From Cyanobacteria bacterium UBA8803 (GTDB lineage: Bacteria; Cyanobacteriota; Cyanobacteriia; Cyanobacteriales; Coleofasciculaceae): a stretch of DNA of 5,991 bases. The stretch spans positions 3,312 through 9,302 of the forward strand of contig DNXU01000595.1 in assembly GCA_003505715.1 (NCBI GenBank). The letters are read 5' to 3'. The notes below the pieces were generated by a model. That model was not told the origin of the DNA. It worked only from the letters and a program-made list of their open reading frames with translations, and did not search any database. Shown piece after piece: positions 1-5,846 of the stretch; positions within the stretch are counted from its first letter, which is position 1, and every line of letters begins with the position of its first letter. The translations under genes and the position numbers were made by a program.

Positions 1-270
1 CGCCCTGATTGAATGGATAATTTATTTTTGGGCAGTCCCTTAAGCAATTACCCACTGCGATCCTGGATGGAACCAAGTAGGGAAATCATTAAAGCTGATA
101 TCAACATCTTAGTAGGCCTTATACAACAGAACTTATACCTACGAGTCTTGATCATCGATCCCCCTAATGGGATGATGGGAATGTAGCCTTGGGCGAGAGC
201 GACCCTTGCTTGAAATAACACGAATCTTGCGTTAAACCCTAGTTCCCCTAGAGTCACTTACACAAAAATT
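1..270. other. Non-coding leader upstream of tkt
   Basis: I find no convincing gene here. One forward frame is open from the window edge to a stop at 41-43, but its 13 residues match nothing I recognise. An opposite-strand frame at 48-257 has no recognisable motif or ribosome-binding site. Only weak structure is visible: a 5-bp stem ATCCC/GGGAT (158-162 with 169-173, 6-nt loop). A TTGCTT at 206-211 could be part of a tkt promoter, but no good -10 box lies at the right distance. The stretch probably carries the tkt promoter and 5' untranslated region. In several cyanobacteria tkt follows acpP-fabF; no fabF end is recognisable here. Confidence 0.5.
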
Positions 271-2280
271 ATGGCCGTTGCAACCCAATCTCTCGAAGAA
301 CTTTGTATTAACTCCATCCGCTTTCTGGCGATAGACGCCGTACAGAAAGCGAATTCCGGTCATCCAGGACTGCCGATGGGTGCCGGACCGATGGCTTTCG
401 TGCTGTGGGATCGCTTCATGCGGTATAACCCCAAAAATCCTTACTGGTTTAATCGCGATCGCTTCGTCTTGTCTGCGGGTCACGGCTGTATGTTACAGTA
501 TGCCTTGCTCTATCTGACAGGCTACGACAGCGTTACCCTAGACGACATCAAACTATTCCGCCAGTGGGAATCGAGAACTCCCGGTCACCCAGAAAACTTC
601 ATGACACCTGGCGTGGAAGTGACCACTGGACCCTTAGGGCAAGGAATTGCGAATGGTGTGGGGTTGGCAATGGCAGAAGCACACCTCGCTGCTAAGTTTA
701 ACAAACCCGACTGCCAACTCGTTGACCACTACACCTATGTTATTCTGGGCGACGGTTGCAATATGGAAGGGGTTTCTGGTGAAGCCTGCTCCCTCGCCGG
801 ACACCTCGGGCTGGGTAAATTAATTGCCCTGTACGATGACAACCACATTTCCATCGACGGTTCCACCGATGTGTCATTTACCGAAGATGTGAGCAAGCGA
901 TTTGAGGCTTACGGTTGGCACGTCCTGCACGTTGCTGATGGGAACAGTGACTTGGAAAGCATTGCCAAAGCCATTGAAGCTGCCAAAGCCGTCACCGATA
1001 AACCTTCGATGATTAAGGTGACTACTACCATCGGCTACGGTTCCCCCAATAAAGCCAACACCGCAGGCGTTCATGGTGCAGCACTGGGCAAAGATGAAGT
1101 TCAACTCACCCGCGATAATCTGGGTTGGGAGTATCCAGAATTTGAAATACCAGAAGATGTCCTCAAGCATTTCCGCAAAGCCGTCGATCGCGGAGCGGAA
1201 CAAGAATCAGCATGGGAAAAAACCTGGGCTGACTATAAAGCCAAGTATGCTGAAGAAGCTGCGGAATTTGAGCGCATTATCTCTGGTAAACTCCCAGAAG
1301 GATGGGACAAGGCTCTACCCACCTATAACCCCGGTGACAAGGCATTAGCTACTCGCCAAACTTCTGAAAAGACTTTGAATGCCCTGGCTCCAGCTTTACC
1401 AGAACTAGTCGGCGGCTCTGCTGACCTCACTCACTCTAACTTAACCTTATTAAAGATATCCGGCGACTTCCAAAAAGGGCAATACCACAACCGCAACCTC
1501 CGCTTCGGCGTGCGCGAACATGGTATGGGCGCAATTTGTAACGGCATCGCCCTGCACGGCGGATTAATTCCTTACTGCGCTACCTTCCTGGTATTTGCAG
1601 ATTATATGCGGGCAGCCATTCGCATTTCAGCACTATCCCAAGCCGGAGTAATTTACGTGATGACTCACGACTCCATTGGTTTGGGTGAAGATGGACCAAC
1701 GCACCAACCCATTGAAACCCTCGCTTCTCTGCGAGCAATTCCCAATCTCTTAGTGATGCGTCCGGCAGATGGCAACGAAACCTCTGGCGCTTACAAAGTA
1801 GCCATTGAAGCTGCCAATAAACACCGTCCTACTCTGATGGCCTTCTCGCGGCAAGCTTTACCCCAATTAGAGGGTAGCACTATTGATGCCGTGGCTAAGG
1901 GTGCTTACATCCTCTCCGATAGCGAAGGCACGCCAGAGATTATCCTAATCGGTACGGGTAGCGAAACGCACCTCTGTGTCGGGGCAGCGGAAAAGTTACG
2001 CGCTGAAGGCAAGAAAGTCCGCGTTGTCTCCATGCCTTGCTGGGAATTATTTGACGAGCAAGATGCTTCTTATCGCGAATCTGTACTACCCAAAGCTGTG
2101 ACGAAGCGCTTAGCAGTAGAAGCAGCTTCCAGCTTTGGCTGGCAGCGTTACCTCAGTAGTGAAGGTGAGATGATTAGCATCGAACGGTTTGGTGTTTCTG
2201 CACCAGGTCCAATGGCAATGGAAAAGTTTGGCTACACGGTAGATAACGTAGTAGCTAGGGCTAAGGAGTTGCTGGGATAG
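271..2280 (+). CDS. tkt: Transketolase
   Basis: Thiamine-diphosphate and Mg-dependent enzyme that moves two-carbon units from ketose to aldose phosphates. In a cyanobacterium it serves the regenerative Calvin cycle and the pentose phosphate pathway in the cytosol. The 669 residues match the usual family length. Visible landmarks: SGHPG with His31; a second conserved His71 (AGHG); the thiamine-diphosphate motif from GDG (160-162) to DDN (189-191); GVHG with His268; the FGVREH block with Glu416, the expected cofactor-activating glutamate; [15 protein letters not shown] (466-480) with His478; FSRQ (525-528); and the C-terminal domain with SMPCWELF (587-594) and FGVSAPG (640-646). The start gives the typical cyanobacterial N-terminus ([12 protein letters not shown]). 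No Shine-Dalgarno is visible before it, which is common in cyanobacteria. No key residue is missing. It is convergent with the Uma2 gene downstream and ends well before a strong hairpin. Confidence 0.97.
   Translation: MAVATQSLEELCINSIRFLAIDAVQKANSGHPGLPMGAGPMAFVLWDRFMRYNPKNPYWFNRDRFVLSAGHGCMLQYALLYLTGYDSVTLDDIKLFRQWESRTPGHPENFMTPGVEVTTGPLGQGIANGVGLAMAEAHLAAKFNKPDCQLVDHYTYVILGDGCNMEGVSGEACSLAGHLGLGKLIALYDDNHISIDGSTDVSFTEDVSKRFEAYGWHVLHVADGNSDLESIAKAIEAAKAVTDKPSMIKVTTTIGYGSPNKANTAGVHGAALGKDEVQLTRDNLGWEYPEFEIPEDVLKHFRKAVDRGAEQESAWEKTWADYKAKYAEEAAEFERIISGKLPEGWDKALPTYNPGDKALATRQTSEKTLNALAPALPELVGGSADLTHSNLTLLKISGDFQKGQYHNRNLRFGVREHGMGAICNGIALHGGLIPYCATFLVFADYMRAAIRISALSQAGVIYVMTHDSIGLGEDGPTHQPIETLASLRAIPNLLVMRPADGNETSGAYKVAIEAANKHRPTLMAFSRQALPQLEGSTIDAVAKGAYILSDSEGTPEIILIGTGSETHLCVGAAEKLRAEGKKVRVVSMPCWELFDEQDASYRESVLPKAVTKRLAVEAASSFGWQRYLSSEGEMISIERFGVSAPGPMAMEKFGYTVDNVVARAKELLG
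455..462. repeat. HIP1 octamer
   Basis: Exact GCGATCGC palindrome inside tkt. HIP1 is highly over-represented in many cyanobacterial genomes. About 0.1 copies are expected by chance in 6 kb and three are present, so it supports the taxonomic call. Confidence 0.9.
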
Positions 2281-2310
2281 GGAGTTCCAAATAAAAAAGT
2301 ATCCAATGTA

Positions 2311-2369
2311 GGGGCGAGTCGCGTTTTCAGGATAAATAGGGCAACCCATTAGATCTGTTGACTCGCCCT
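2311..2369. repeat. Stem-loop intergenic repeat (GGGCGAGTC / GACTCGCCC)
   Basis: GGGCGAGTC at 2312-2320 is perfectly complementary to GACTCGCCC at 2360-2368, and a G-T wobble (2311/2369) extends it. The loop is 39 nt. It lies 30 bp after the tkt stop. From memory, intergenic palindromes with arms beginning GTAGGGGCG recur in many filamentous cyanobacterial genomes, so this is probably a dispersed repeat. It may also help protect or end the tkt transcript. Confidence 0.6.
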
Positions 2370-2426
2370 CCTCCTGGATAGTTTATTTTCTATTAAAGAG
2401 GCTCTCAAAAGAGTAGCCAAAGCTGC

Positions 2427-2459
2427 AAATCCCCGACTTCTTGAAGAAGTCGGGGATTT
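2427..2459. terminator. Strong hairpin between convergent genes, putative bidirectional terminator
   Basis: AAATCCCCGACTTCTT (2427-2442) and its exact reverse complement (2444-2459) form a near-uninterrupted stem of 15 bp around a 3-nt loop. TTTT at 2457-2460 gives a short U-tract for rightward transcription, and AAAT at the left arm gives UUU-type pairing leftward. It sits between the tkt stop (2280) and the stop of the convergent Uma2 gene (2475), where a shared terminator would be expected. The same core (CCCCGACTTCTT and complement) is, as I recall, a common dispersed palindrome in cyanobacteria, so it may be a repeat recruited as a terminator. Confidence 0.7.
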
Positions 2460-2474
2460 TATTGCCATTTTTCC

Positions 2475-3098
2475 TCACCTACTCATGGCAAAAATTTGTT
2501 CAGCCGTAAGGGACAAATTGGGAAACAGTTTTGATTCAATGAGATCCTCGCCCCTAAATGACTTACCTGGTAAATATTCTCCATTTTCGAGTTGATAAAT
2601 CGTAATTGTGGGTTGTTTGGGCGAACCGATATAGCGAATACCACCTTGGGCGGCGTAGTCCACGATCCAATACTCAAAAACTCCCAAATCCTCATATTCA
2701 GCTAGCTTTGTCAAATAATCATCCTTCCAATTCGTGCTAACCACCTCAATAATTCCTGGCGGTGGAACGTAGCCAGCAGCAGAACTAGGGCTACCCTTCA
2801 TCCGTTGCCACTCTGGTTTAGCAAATACTACGATATCCGCTTGGCGGCTTTTTTCCTTTTCCTCTGGTTCTGTCTTCAGCTTAACTTGCTTTGACTGTCT
2901 AGGAACATAAGGTAAGTTCGACTCCAGACAATGATTTTCCAGGTAGGTGCAAAGACGCTCTACTAAATCCTCATGATTAGCATTAGGTTCGCGTCTAGGC
3001 ATGGGAATTCCATCAATCAGTTCAAAGTTCCTGCCTGTGCCATCATCCCAGGCGAGAAACTCCTCAAATGTCATGGGTTTGGTAGCTGTGGCGTACAT
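2475..3098 (-). CDS. Uma2 family (DUF820) putative PD-(D/E)XK endonuclease
   Basis: A 207-residue protein of the Uma2/DUF820 family, which has a restriction-endonuclease-like fold and is greatly expanded in cyanobacteria; the cellular role is unknown. Visible order: MTFEEFLAWDDG (9-20) and the FELIDGIP strand (25-32), typical of the family N-terminus; NHE (41-43); Asp88 in ADIVVF; Glu118 in IIEVVS; Lys131 followed by EYEDLGVFEYWIVD (134-147). Asp88, Glu118 and perhaps Lys131 would be the nuclease residues, by analogy. The frame continues 56 codons upstream to 3266, but that extension is not family-like and would overlap the start of the divergent gene. I chose the ATG at 3098, right after a HIP1 site, because it gives normal family length and the start MYATATKPMTFEEF. 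No Shine-Dalgarno is visible. It is convergent with tkt and divergent from a second Uma2 gene. Confidence 0.88.
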   Translation of the reverse strand: MYATATKPMTFEEFLAWDDGTGRNFELIDGIPMPRREPNANHEDLVERLCTYLENHCLESNLPYVPRQSKQVKLKTEPEEKEKSRQADIVVFAKPEWQRMKGSPSSAAGYVPPPGIIEVVSTNWKDDYLTKLAEYEDLGVFEYWIVDYAAQGGIRYIGSPKQPTITIYQLENGEYLPGKSFRGEDLIESKLFPNLSLTAEQIFAMSR

Positions 3099-3099
3099 G

Positions 3100-3107
3100 G
3101 CGATCGC
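3100..3107. repeat. HIP1 octamer just upstream of Uma2 start
   Basis: Exact GCGATCGC palindrome one base before the proposed ATG (3098, minus strand). It occupies the place where a Shine-Dalgarno would sit, so translation of this gene probably does not depend on one. Confidence 0.85.
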
Positions 3108-3176
3108 TAGGGAACGAGCATACACAAATATATTGACACAGGTAGGCACAATTACAGCCGTTTGCAACCGGGTGAG

Positions 3177-3194
3177 GTACACTCTTAGGGAAGA
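3177..3194 (+). repeat. 18-nt leader motif, copy A
   Basis: GTACACTCTTAGGGAAGA. It matches copy B (4908-4925, minus strand) at 17 of 18 positions, with 15 consecutive identities. It lies 70 nt upstream of the plus-strand Uma2 start, in the same orientation as that gene, and overlaps the 6-4-6 palindrome at 3181-3196. Confidence 0.6.
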
Positions 3195-3264
3195 GTAGGT
3201 ATACGAATGGACTGAAATTAATACTATTTTTGCAAAGCGAGCCACTTGTGAGGAATCAATCACC

Positions 3265-3852
3265 ATGACTGCACCAGTTGTGTCACCTAAAAAGAAAGAC
3301 GCTCAAATTTTTCCTAATGTAAGTTGGGAGCAATTTGAAGCAATTGAACAGTCATTTGAAAGCATAGTGGGGGTAAAATTTGCCTACCTGGATGGCACAC
3401 TTGAAATTATGACTATTAACCAGGAACATGAAGACACCAAGTCAACCATTGTACGGTTACTTGAGGTGTATATGGATGAAAAAAATATCAGATTTTATAA
3501 ACGGGGTGGCCCATCTTTAGGTGACAAGGCTTTAGGAGCCAGAAGCGGACTAGACGAGTCTTACAATTTAGAGACAAAAAAGCAATTCTCTGATTTGGTA
3601 ATTGAAGTTATTGTTACCAGTGGTGGAATAGATAAACTGGCTGGCTATCAACGAATGGGTGTTACCGAGGTCTGGTTCTGGGATGATGGGATACTCGCTA
3701 TTCATCATCTTCGTAGCAACGGTTATGAAAGAGTAAGCAAAAGTGAGCTATTACCCGATTTACCGCAGGATGTCTTTACTCGCTACATCACCTACTACGA
3801 CCAACACGATGCTGCGTCTGAGTTCAGAGCATTGCTGAGACAGGGGGAATAA
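3265..3852 (+). CDS. Uma2 family (DUF820) putative PD-(D/E)XK endonuclease, second subtype
   Basis: A 195-residue Uma2/DUF820 protein, of the subtype whose core reads DESY...DLVIEV..TSGGIDKL..Y...GV.EVWFW. Visible order: VSWEQFEAIE (19-28); YLDGTLEIMT (41-50); EHE (54-56); GGPSLG (81-86); Asp97 in GLDESY; Glu114 in LVIEV; Lys124 in GIDKL; GVTEVWFW (132-139). Asp97, Glu114 and Lys124 would be the metal and catalytic residues by analogy. The relatives I recall have EPDESY, so Leu96 in place of proline is a small departure; the acidic residue itself is intact. GAGGA at 3250-3254 supports the ATG. It differs in subtype from the divergent Uma2 gene, so the pair is not a simple recent tandem duplication. 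Its biological role is unknown. Confidence 0.88.
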   Translation: MTAPVVSPKKKDAQIFPNVSWEQFEAIEQSFESIVGVKFAYLDGTLEIMTINQEHEDTKSTIVRLLEVYMDEKNIRFYKRGGPSLGDKALGARSGLDESYNLETKKQFSDLVIEVIVTSGGIDKLAGYQRMGVTEVWFWDDGILAIHHLRSNGYERVSKSELLPDLPQDVFTRYITYYDQHDAASEFRALLRQGE

Positions 3853-3893
3853 TACCATGTCTGGTAGCATCTTTCCTTGTATAAAAAGTTCTT

Positions 3894-3950
3894 AGTAACC
3901 AATAAGAGTGGTTGACAAGGCTCTATTGTCAACCACTCTTATTGGTTACT
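3894..3950. repeat. Perfect 25-bp inverted repeat, possible terminator or palindromic element
   Basis: The left arm (3894-3918, beginning AGTAACCAATAAG) and the right arm (3926-3950) are exact reverse complements over 25 bp, with a 7-nt loop GGCTCTA. The arms are about 36% GC. It lies 41 bp after the Uma2 stop and between convergent genes, so it could end transcription. No T-run follows on the plus strand. On the minus strand TTTTT follows 6 nt after the stem (plus-strand AAAAA at 3883-3887), which would fit termination of the PEP-CTERM transcript better. Such a long perfect arm is more than a terminator needs, so a mobile palindromic unit is an alternative. Confidence 0.75.
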
Positions 3951-3968
3951 ACAAACAATATCGACGCC

Positions 3969-4052
3969 ACCGGACACGATATAATTTAGTATTAGACTTT
4001 TATAAACAGCACAATTAGCCCACCTACTTAGCTGCCTAATATCATGTCCGGT
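3969..4052. repeat. 84-bp element with 14-bp terminal inverted repeats, candidate MITE or IS remnant
   Basis: ACCGGACACGATAT at 3969-3982 is the reverse complement of ATATCATGTCCGGT at 4039-4052 with a single mismatch (3977/4044). The 56-bp interior is AT-rich and encodes nothing. I see no target-site duplication at the ends. The arrangement fits a tiny non-autonomous element or the fused ends of a lost insertion sequence, but a structured RNA or simple hairpin is also possible. Confidence 0.5.
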
Positions 4053-4069
4053 TGATTAACCCTAATCAA
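4052..4069. repeat. Small hairpin TTGATTA / TAATCAA
   Basis: A perfect 7-bp stem (4052-4058 with 4063-4069) around a 4-nt loop ACCC. It lies 33 bp beyond the stop of the PEP-CTERM gene. It is AT-rich and no T-run follows on either strand, so it is at best a weak terminator. It abuts the right end of the 84-bp element. Confidence 0.4.
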
Positions 4070-4101
4070 GCTAAATACTGTTTGCCTTAAAACTTTGTTG
4101 T

Positions 4102-4899
4102 CTAGCTAGCCTTGCGACGGCGTAACAGAGCCATTGCTCCAGCAACCAAACCCATACCTACCCAAGTCTCAGGTTCGGGCACCGAGGTTGGGGGTTGGTT
4201 CTCTGACTCTCCAGTTGCAAATTCTTCAAACCCACCTTGAGCACCTGTGAATTTGGAGTACAGATAAACGTATTCGTTAGAACCTTGGAACAAGCTGTCG
4301 GCAACCGAGATTAAGTAATCATATCTGCCACTGCCCGGGTTTCGGTCTTGCATCAGCACAGAACTATCACCATCTGCGCCAATATCAAGATCGAAAATTT
4401 TTGTAGCATCGCCGTTAAAGGTTGGATAGTTAGTCAGATCCCCCGCATTGCCTAGGAAAATTTGGAACATATCCAACGTAATCTTTGGCAGATCCGGATT
4501 AGGATTAGTGGCATTTGGTTCGTTGATGTCTAATATAAATTGGCGGTAATTAGTACCATTAATGTTAACAACTGGTACGTCACTTAACAACAGTGAGCGG
4601 GTGAACTGGGGACTATTATTTTCATCAAATTCCAACGGGCGGAAATCTGTGTTGTAGCCCTCTTCAGTTGTTTCGTTACCGGGAGATTGCAGCCGTAGAA
4701 ATGAATTAATCACCCCCGTTCCGGCAGGATTATCATCACTAATCTGCTGAAAAATCGCACCATTGACCGTACCAGAAGCACCTTCAGCTGTAACATCCAG
4801 TTGTACAGCTGAAGCTTTACCAGTGCCAATTGTACTCAATAATAGGGTGCAACCTAGAGTAAATAGGCTAATTTTTCCACTTGTGACTAGTTCTTTCAT
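4102..4899 (-). CDS. PEP-CTERM sorting domain-containing exported protein
   Basis: A 265-residue secreted protein. The N-terminus has a signal peptide: basic MKELVTSGK, a hydrophobic core at about 10-24, and a likely cleavage after Ala31 (KASA|VQ). The C-terminus is a textbook PEP-CTERM tail: VPEP (240-243), a membrane segment (about 246-259) and RRRK (260-263). Exosortase-type enzymes are expected to recognise this tail at the cell envelope. The middle is acidic, has no cysteine and includes an Asp-rich stretch FDLDIGADGDSS (169-180). A YVYLYSKF...GGFEEF segment (210-227) resembles the region before the tail in other cyanobacterial PEP-CTERM proteins; it has no function I know. An in-frame GTG at 4947 would add 16 residues, but the ATG at 4899 has an AGAAGG ribosome-binding site 5 nt upstream and puts the signal peptide in the normal place. 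It follows the DUF4340 gene by 253 bp and has its own predicted promoter. Confidence 0.9.
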   Translation of the reverse strand: MKELVTSGKISLFTLGCTLLLSTIGTGKASAVQLDVTAEGASGTVNGAIFQQISDDNPAGTGVINSFLRLQSPGNETTEEGYNTDFRPLEFDENNSPQFTRSLLLSDVPVVNINGTNYRQFILDINEPNATNPNPDLPKITLDMFQIFLGNAGDLTNYPTFNGDATKIFDLDIGADGDSSVLMQDRNPGSGRYDYLISVADSLFQGSNEYVYLYSKFTGAQGGFEEFATGESENQPPTSVPEPETWVGMGLVAGAMALLRRRKAS

Positions 4900-4904
4900 G
4901 GCCG

Positions 4905-4910
4905 CCTTCT
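4905..4910 (-). promoter_or_regulatory. Ribosome-binding site deciding the PEP-CTERM start
   Basis: AGAAGG on the minus strand, 5 nt before the ATG at 4899-4897. The alternative GTG at 4947 has no comparable site, so this favours the shorter protein. Confidence 0.65.
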
Positions 4911-4925
4911 TCCCTAAGAGTGAAC
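4908..4925 (-). repeat. 18-nt leader motif, copy B
   Basis: GTTCACTCTTAGGGAAGA on the minus strand, 17/18 identical to copy A at 3177-3194. It lies in the PEP-CTERM leader, ends 8 nt before the ATG and overlaps the ribosome-binding site. As in copy A, it has the same orientation as the gene downstream. Confidence 0.6.
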
Positions 4926-5000
4926 TGTTTATTTCCTGCCTTTTCACAGCATATGGCCTACGAAGGTAAATTGGTAGAAAAAAAGCTCATCTTCACTGAA

Positions 5001-5028
5001 ATTTTACACAATTGCTCCGGATTGTGAA
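5001..5028 (-). promoter_or_regulatory. Predicted sigma70-type promoter of the PEP-CTERM gene
   Basis: On the minus strand, TTCACA (5028-5023) matches the -35 consensus at 5 of 6 positions. TAAAAT (5006-5001) matches the -10 at 5 of 6, with a 16-bp spacer. The predicted start near 4993 would give a leader of about 95 nt. The spacer and boxes carry a dyad, CACAAT (5007-5012) with ATTGTG (5021-5026). The direct repeat TGAAATTTTA (4997-5006 and 5025-5034) overlaps both boxes, so a regulator could bind here. This is a prediction by pattern only. Confidence 0.5.
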
Positions 5029-5105
5029 ATTTTAGCTAAGGCAAGTGGCCAGATACATTGCTCAAACCAAGAGAGGATAACAAATCCAGGTACAAGGCTC
5101 CCTTT

Positions 5106-5151
5106 CTTAACAATTCGCCAAATCTTGTAGAGACCTTAACAATTCACCAAA
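5106..5151. repeat. 17-bp direct repeat after the DUF4340 gene
   Basis: CTTAACAATTCGCCAAA (5106-5122) recurs as CTTAACAATTCACCAAA (5135-5151), one mismatch, period 29. The second copy ends one base before the DUF4340 stop codon (5153-5155, minus strand). No clear terminator for that gene is visible. The repeat may be a replication-slippage product or a binding site. Confidence 0.55.
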
Positions 5152-5152
5152 C

Positions 5153-5794
5153 CTATGGGGTTGCTGTGGGTTCTGATGGTTCTTGGGGAGCATCCGATGG
5201 CTTGGCACCGTCAGCATCTTCCTTTTTACTTTGTTGCCATTCTGACAACGGGCGATTGACGGCATACTCAAAGTCGATCGGTACTAAAAGAACTGGTGAC
5301 TGTTCAGGATTTTTAGGAGGTGGGTCAACCTGAGCGTATAAGAAATTGCGGTTAAAATCCGGCTTGCCTAACATTAGCCGATGAATTTTCCGATCTTTGA
5401 GTTCTACTTTCACCGTCGCTTGCGGTTCATCTAAGCCATACTCTTTAAGTTGGTCAGCCGAAACTTTGGTGAGAGTGCGATCGCTTTTTCTTTCCGCCAG
5501 CAAGTCTAACAAGAAGGCAATAGCAGCATCGCTGGCGGCCACCTCTTTGGGATACTTCATCTGCCAACTCGTCTCGCCAGTACTAGCTCGTTCAAATTTC
5601 AGAATCTGCAAAATATCCTTCTTCAGGTAAATCGTCAGCAATTGCACCTGGTCTTGTTTGAAGGAAAAGATGGGGCGCTGCGTTGCCTTTGCTGTTTCCT
5701 GCTCAGTTGGCTTTTGCATTTCATAGACATAAACCAACCCTCCCAATAAGAGAGCAGAGAATAACAAACCCCAAGTTGTCCGCTGTAGCTTCAT
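5153..5794 (-). CDS. DUF4340 domain-containing membrane-anchored protein
   Basis: A 213-residue protein that I recognise as the cyanobacterial DUF4340 type. One N-terminal membrane segment (about 7-24, after MKLQRTT) anchors it; the rest probably lies outside the cytoplasm. Family-like blocks: IFSFKQDQVQLLTI (42-55), the WQMKYP strand (77-82), ASDAAIAFLLDLLA (87-100) with KSDRTL (103-108), YGLDEP (119-124), LGKPDFNR (142-149), LYAQVDPP (152-159), and FEYAVNRPLSEW (175-186). The tail from 189 is rich in Pro, Glu, Asp and Ala and looks disordered. DUF4340 genes often accompany GldG-like ABC-transporter components, but none is inside this window; such a gene could lie beyond the right edge. The biochemical role is unknown. 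The start has no Shine-Dalgarno, but it places the membrane segment as expected. Confidence 0.85.
   Translation of the reverse strand: MKLQRTTWGLLFSALLLGGLVYVYEMQKPTEQETAKATQRPIFSFKQDQVQLLTIYLKKDILQILKFERASTGETSWQMKYPKEVAASDAAIAFLLDLLAERKSDRTLTKVSADQLKEYGLDEPQATVKVELKDRKIHRLMLGKPDFNRNFLYAQVDPPPKNPEQSPVLLVPIDFEYAVNRPLSEWQQSKKEDADGAKPSDAPQEPSEPTATP
5477..5484. repeat. HIP1 octamer
   Basis: Exact GCGATCGC palindrome inside the DUF4340 gene, third copy in the window. Confidence 0.9.
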
Positions 5795-5846
5795 TAATTA
5801 ATACTTTTGATAGTTGAGTTTAACTCTTTATGAGGATATTGCTTTT

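Larger units (their letters stand above)
3099..3264. promoter_or_regulatory. Shared divergent intergenic region of two Uma2 genes
   Basis: This 166-bp space must hold the start signals of both Uma2 genes. It contains a perfect palindrome ACTCTT-AGGG-AAGAGT (3181-3196) that could be an operator. A TACTAT at 3222-3227 is a possible -10 for the plus-strand gene, but no matching -35 is evident. GAGGA at 3250-3254, 10 nt before the ATG at 3265, is a plausible ribosome-binding site for that gene. I could not identify a good promoter for the minus-strand gene. Confidence 0.45.

Noticed and set aside
48..257. 69-codon minus-strand frame upstream of tkt
   Set aside because: No recognisable motif, no ribosome-binding site, and atypical composition; treated as non-coding.
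874..1348. Open frames on both strands inside tkt (874-1203 minus, 1073-1348 plus)
   Set aside because: They are shadows of a well-conserved transketolase reading frame and show no recognisable domain.
3133..3138. TTGACA as a -35 box for the plus-strand Uma2 gene
   Set aside because: No acceptable -10 sequence lies 16-18 bp downstream.
3099..3266. 56-codon N-terminal extension of the minus-strand Uma2 gene up to an ATG at 3266
   Set aside because: The added residues do not resemble Uma2 proteins, would make the protein longer than usual, and would overlap the start of the divergent gene by 2 bp while consuming its promoter space.
4846..4857. Possible lipoprotein signal (LGC) in the PEP-CTERM protein
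   Set aside because: The cysteine lies in the middle of the hydrophobic core and the preceding residues TLG do not form a good lipobox; an ASA cleavage site follows later.
4900..4947. GTG start at 4947 giving a 281-residue PEP-CTERM protein
   Set aside because: No ribosome-binding site precedes the GTG, and 16 extra polar residues would displace the signal peptide; the ATG at 4899 has AGAAGG at 5 nt.
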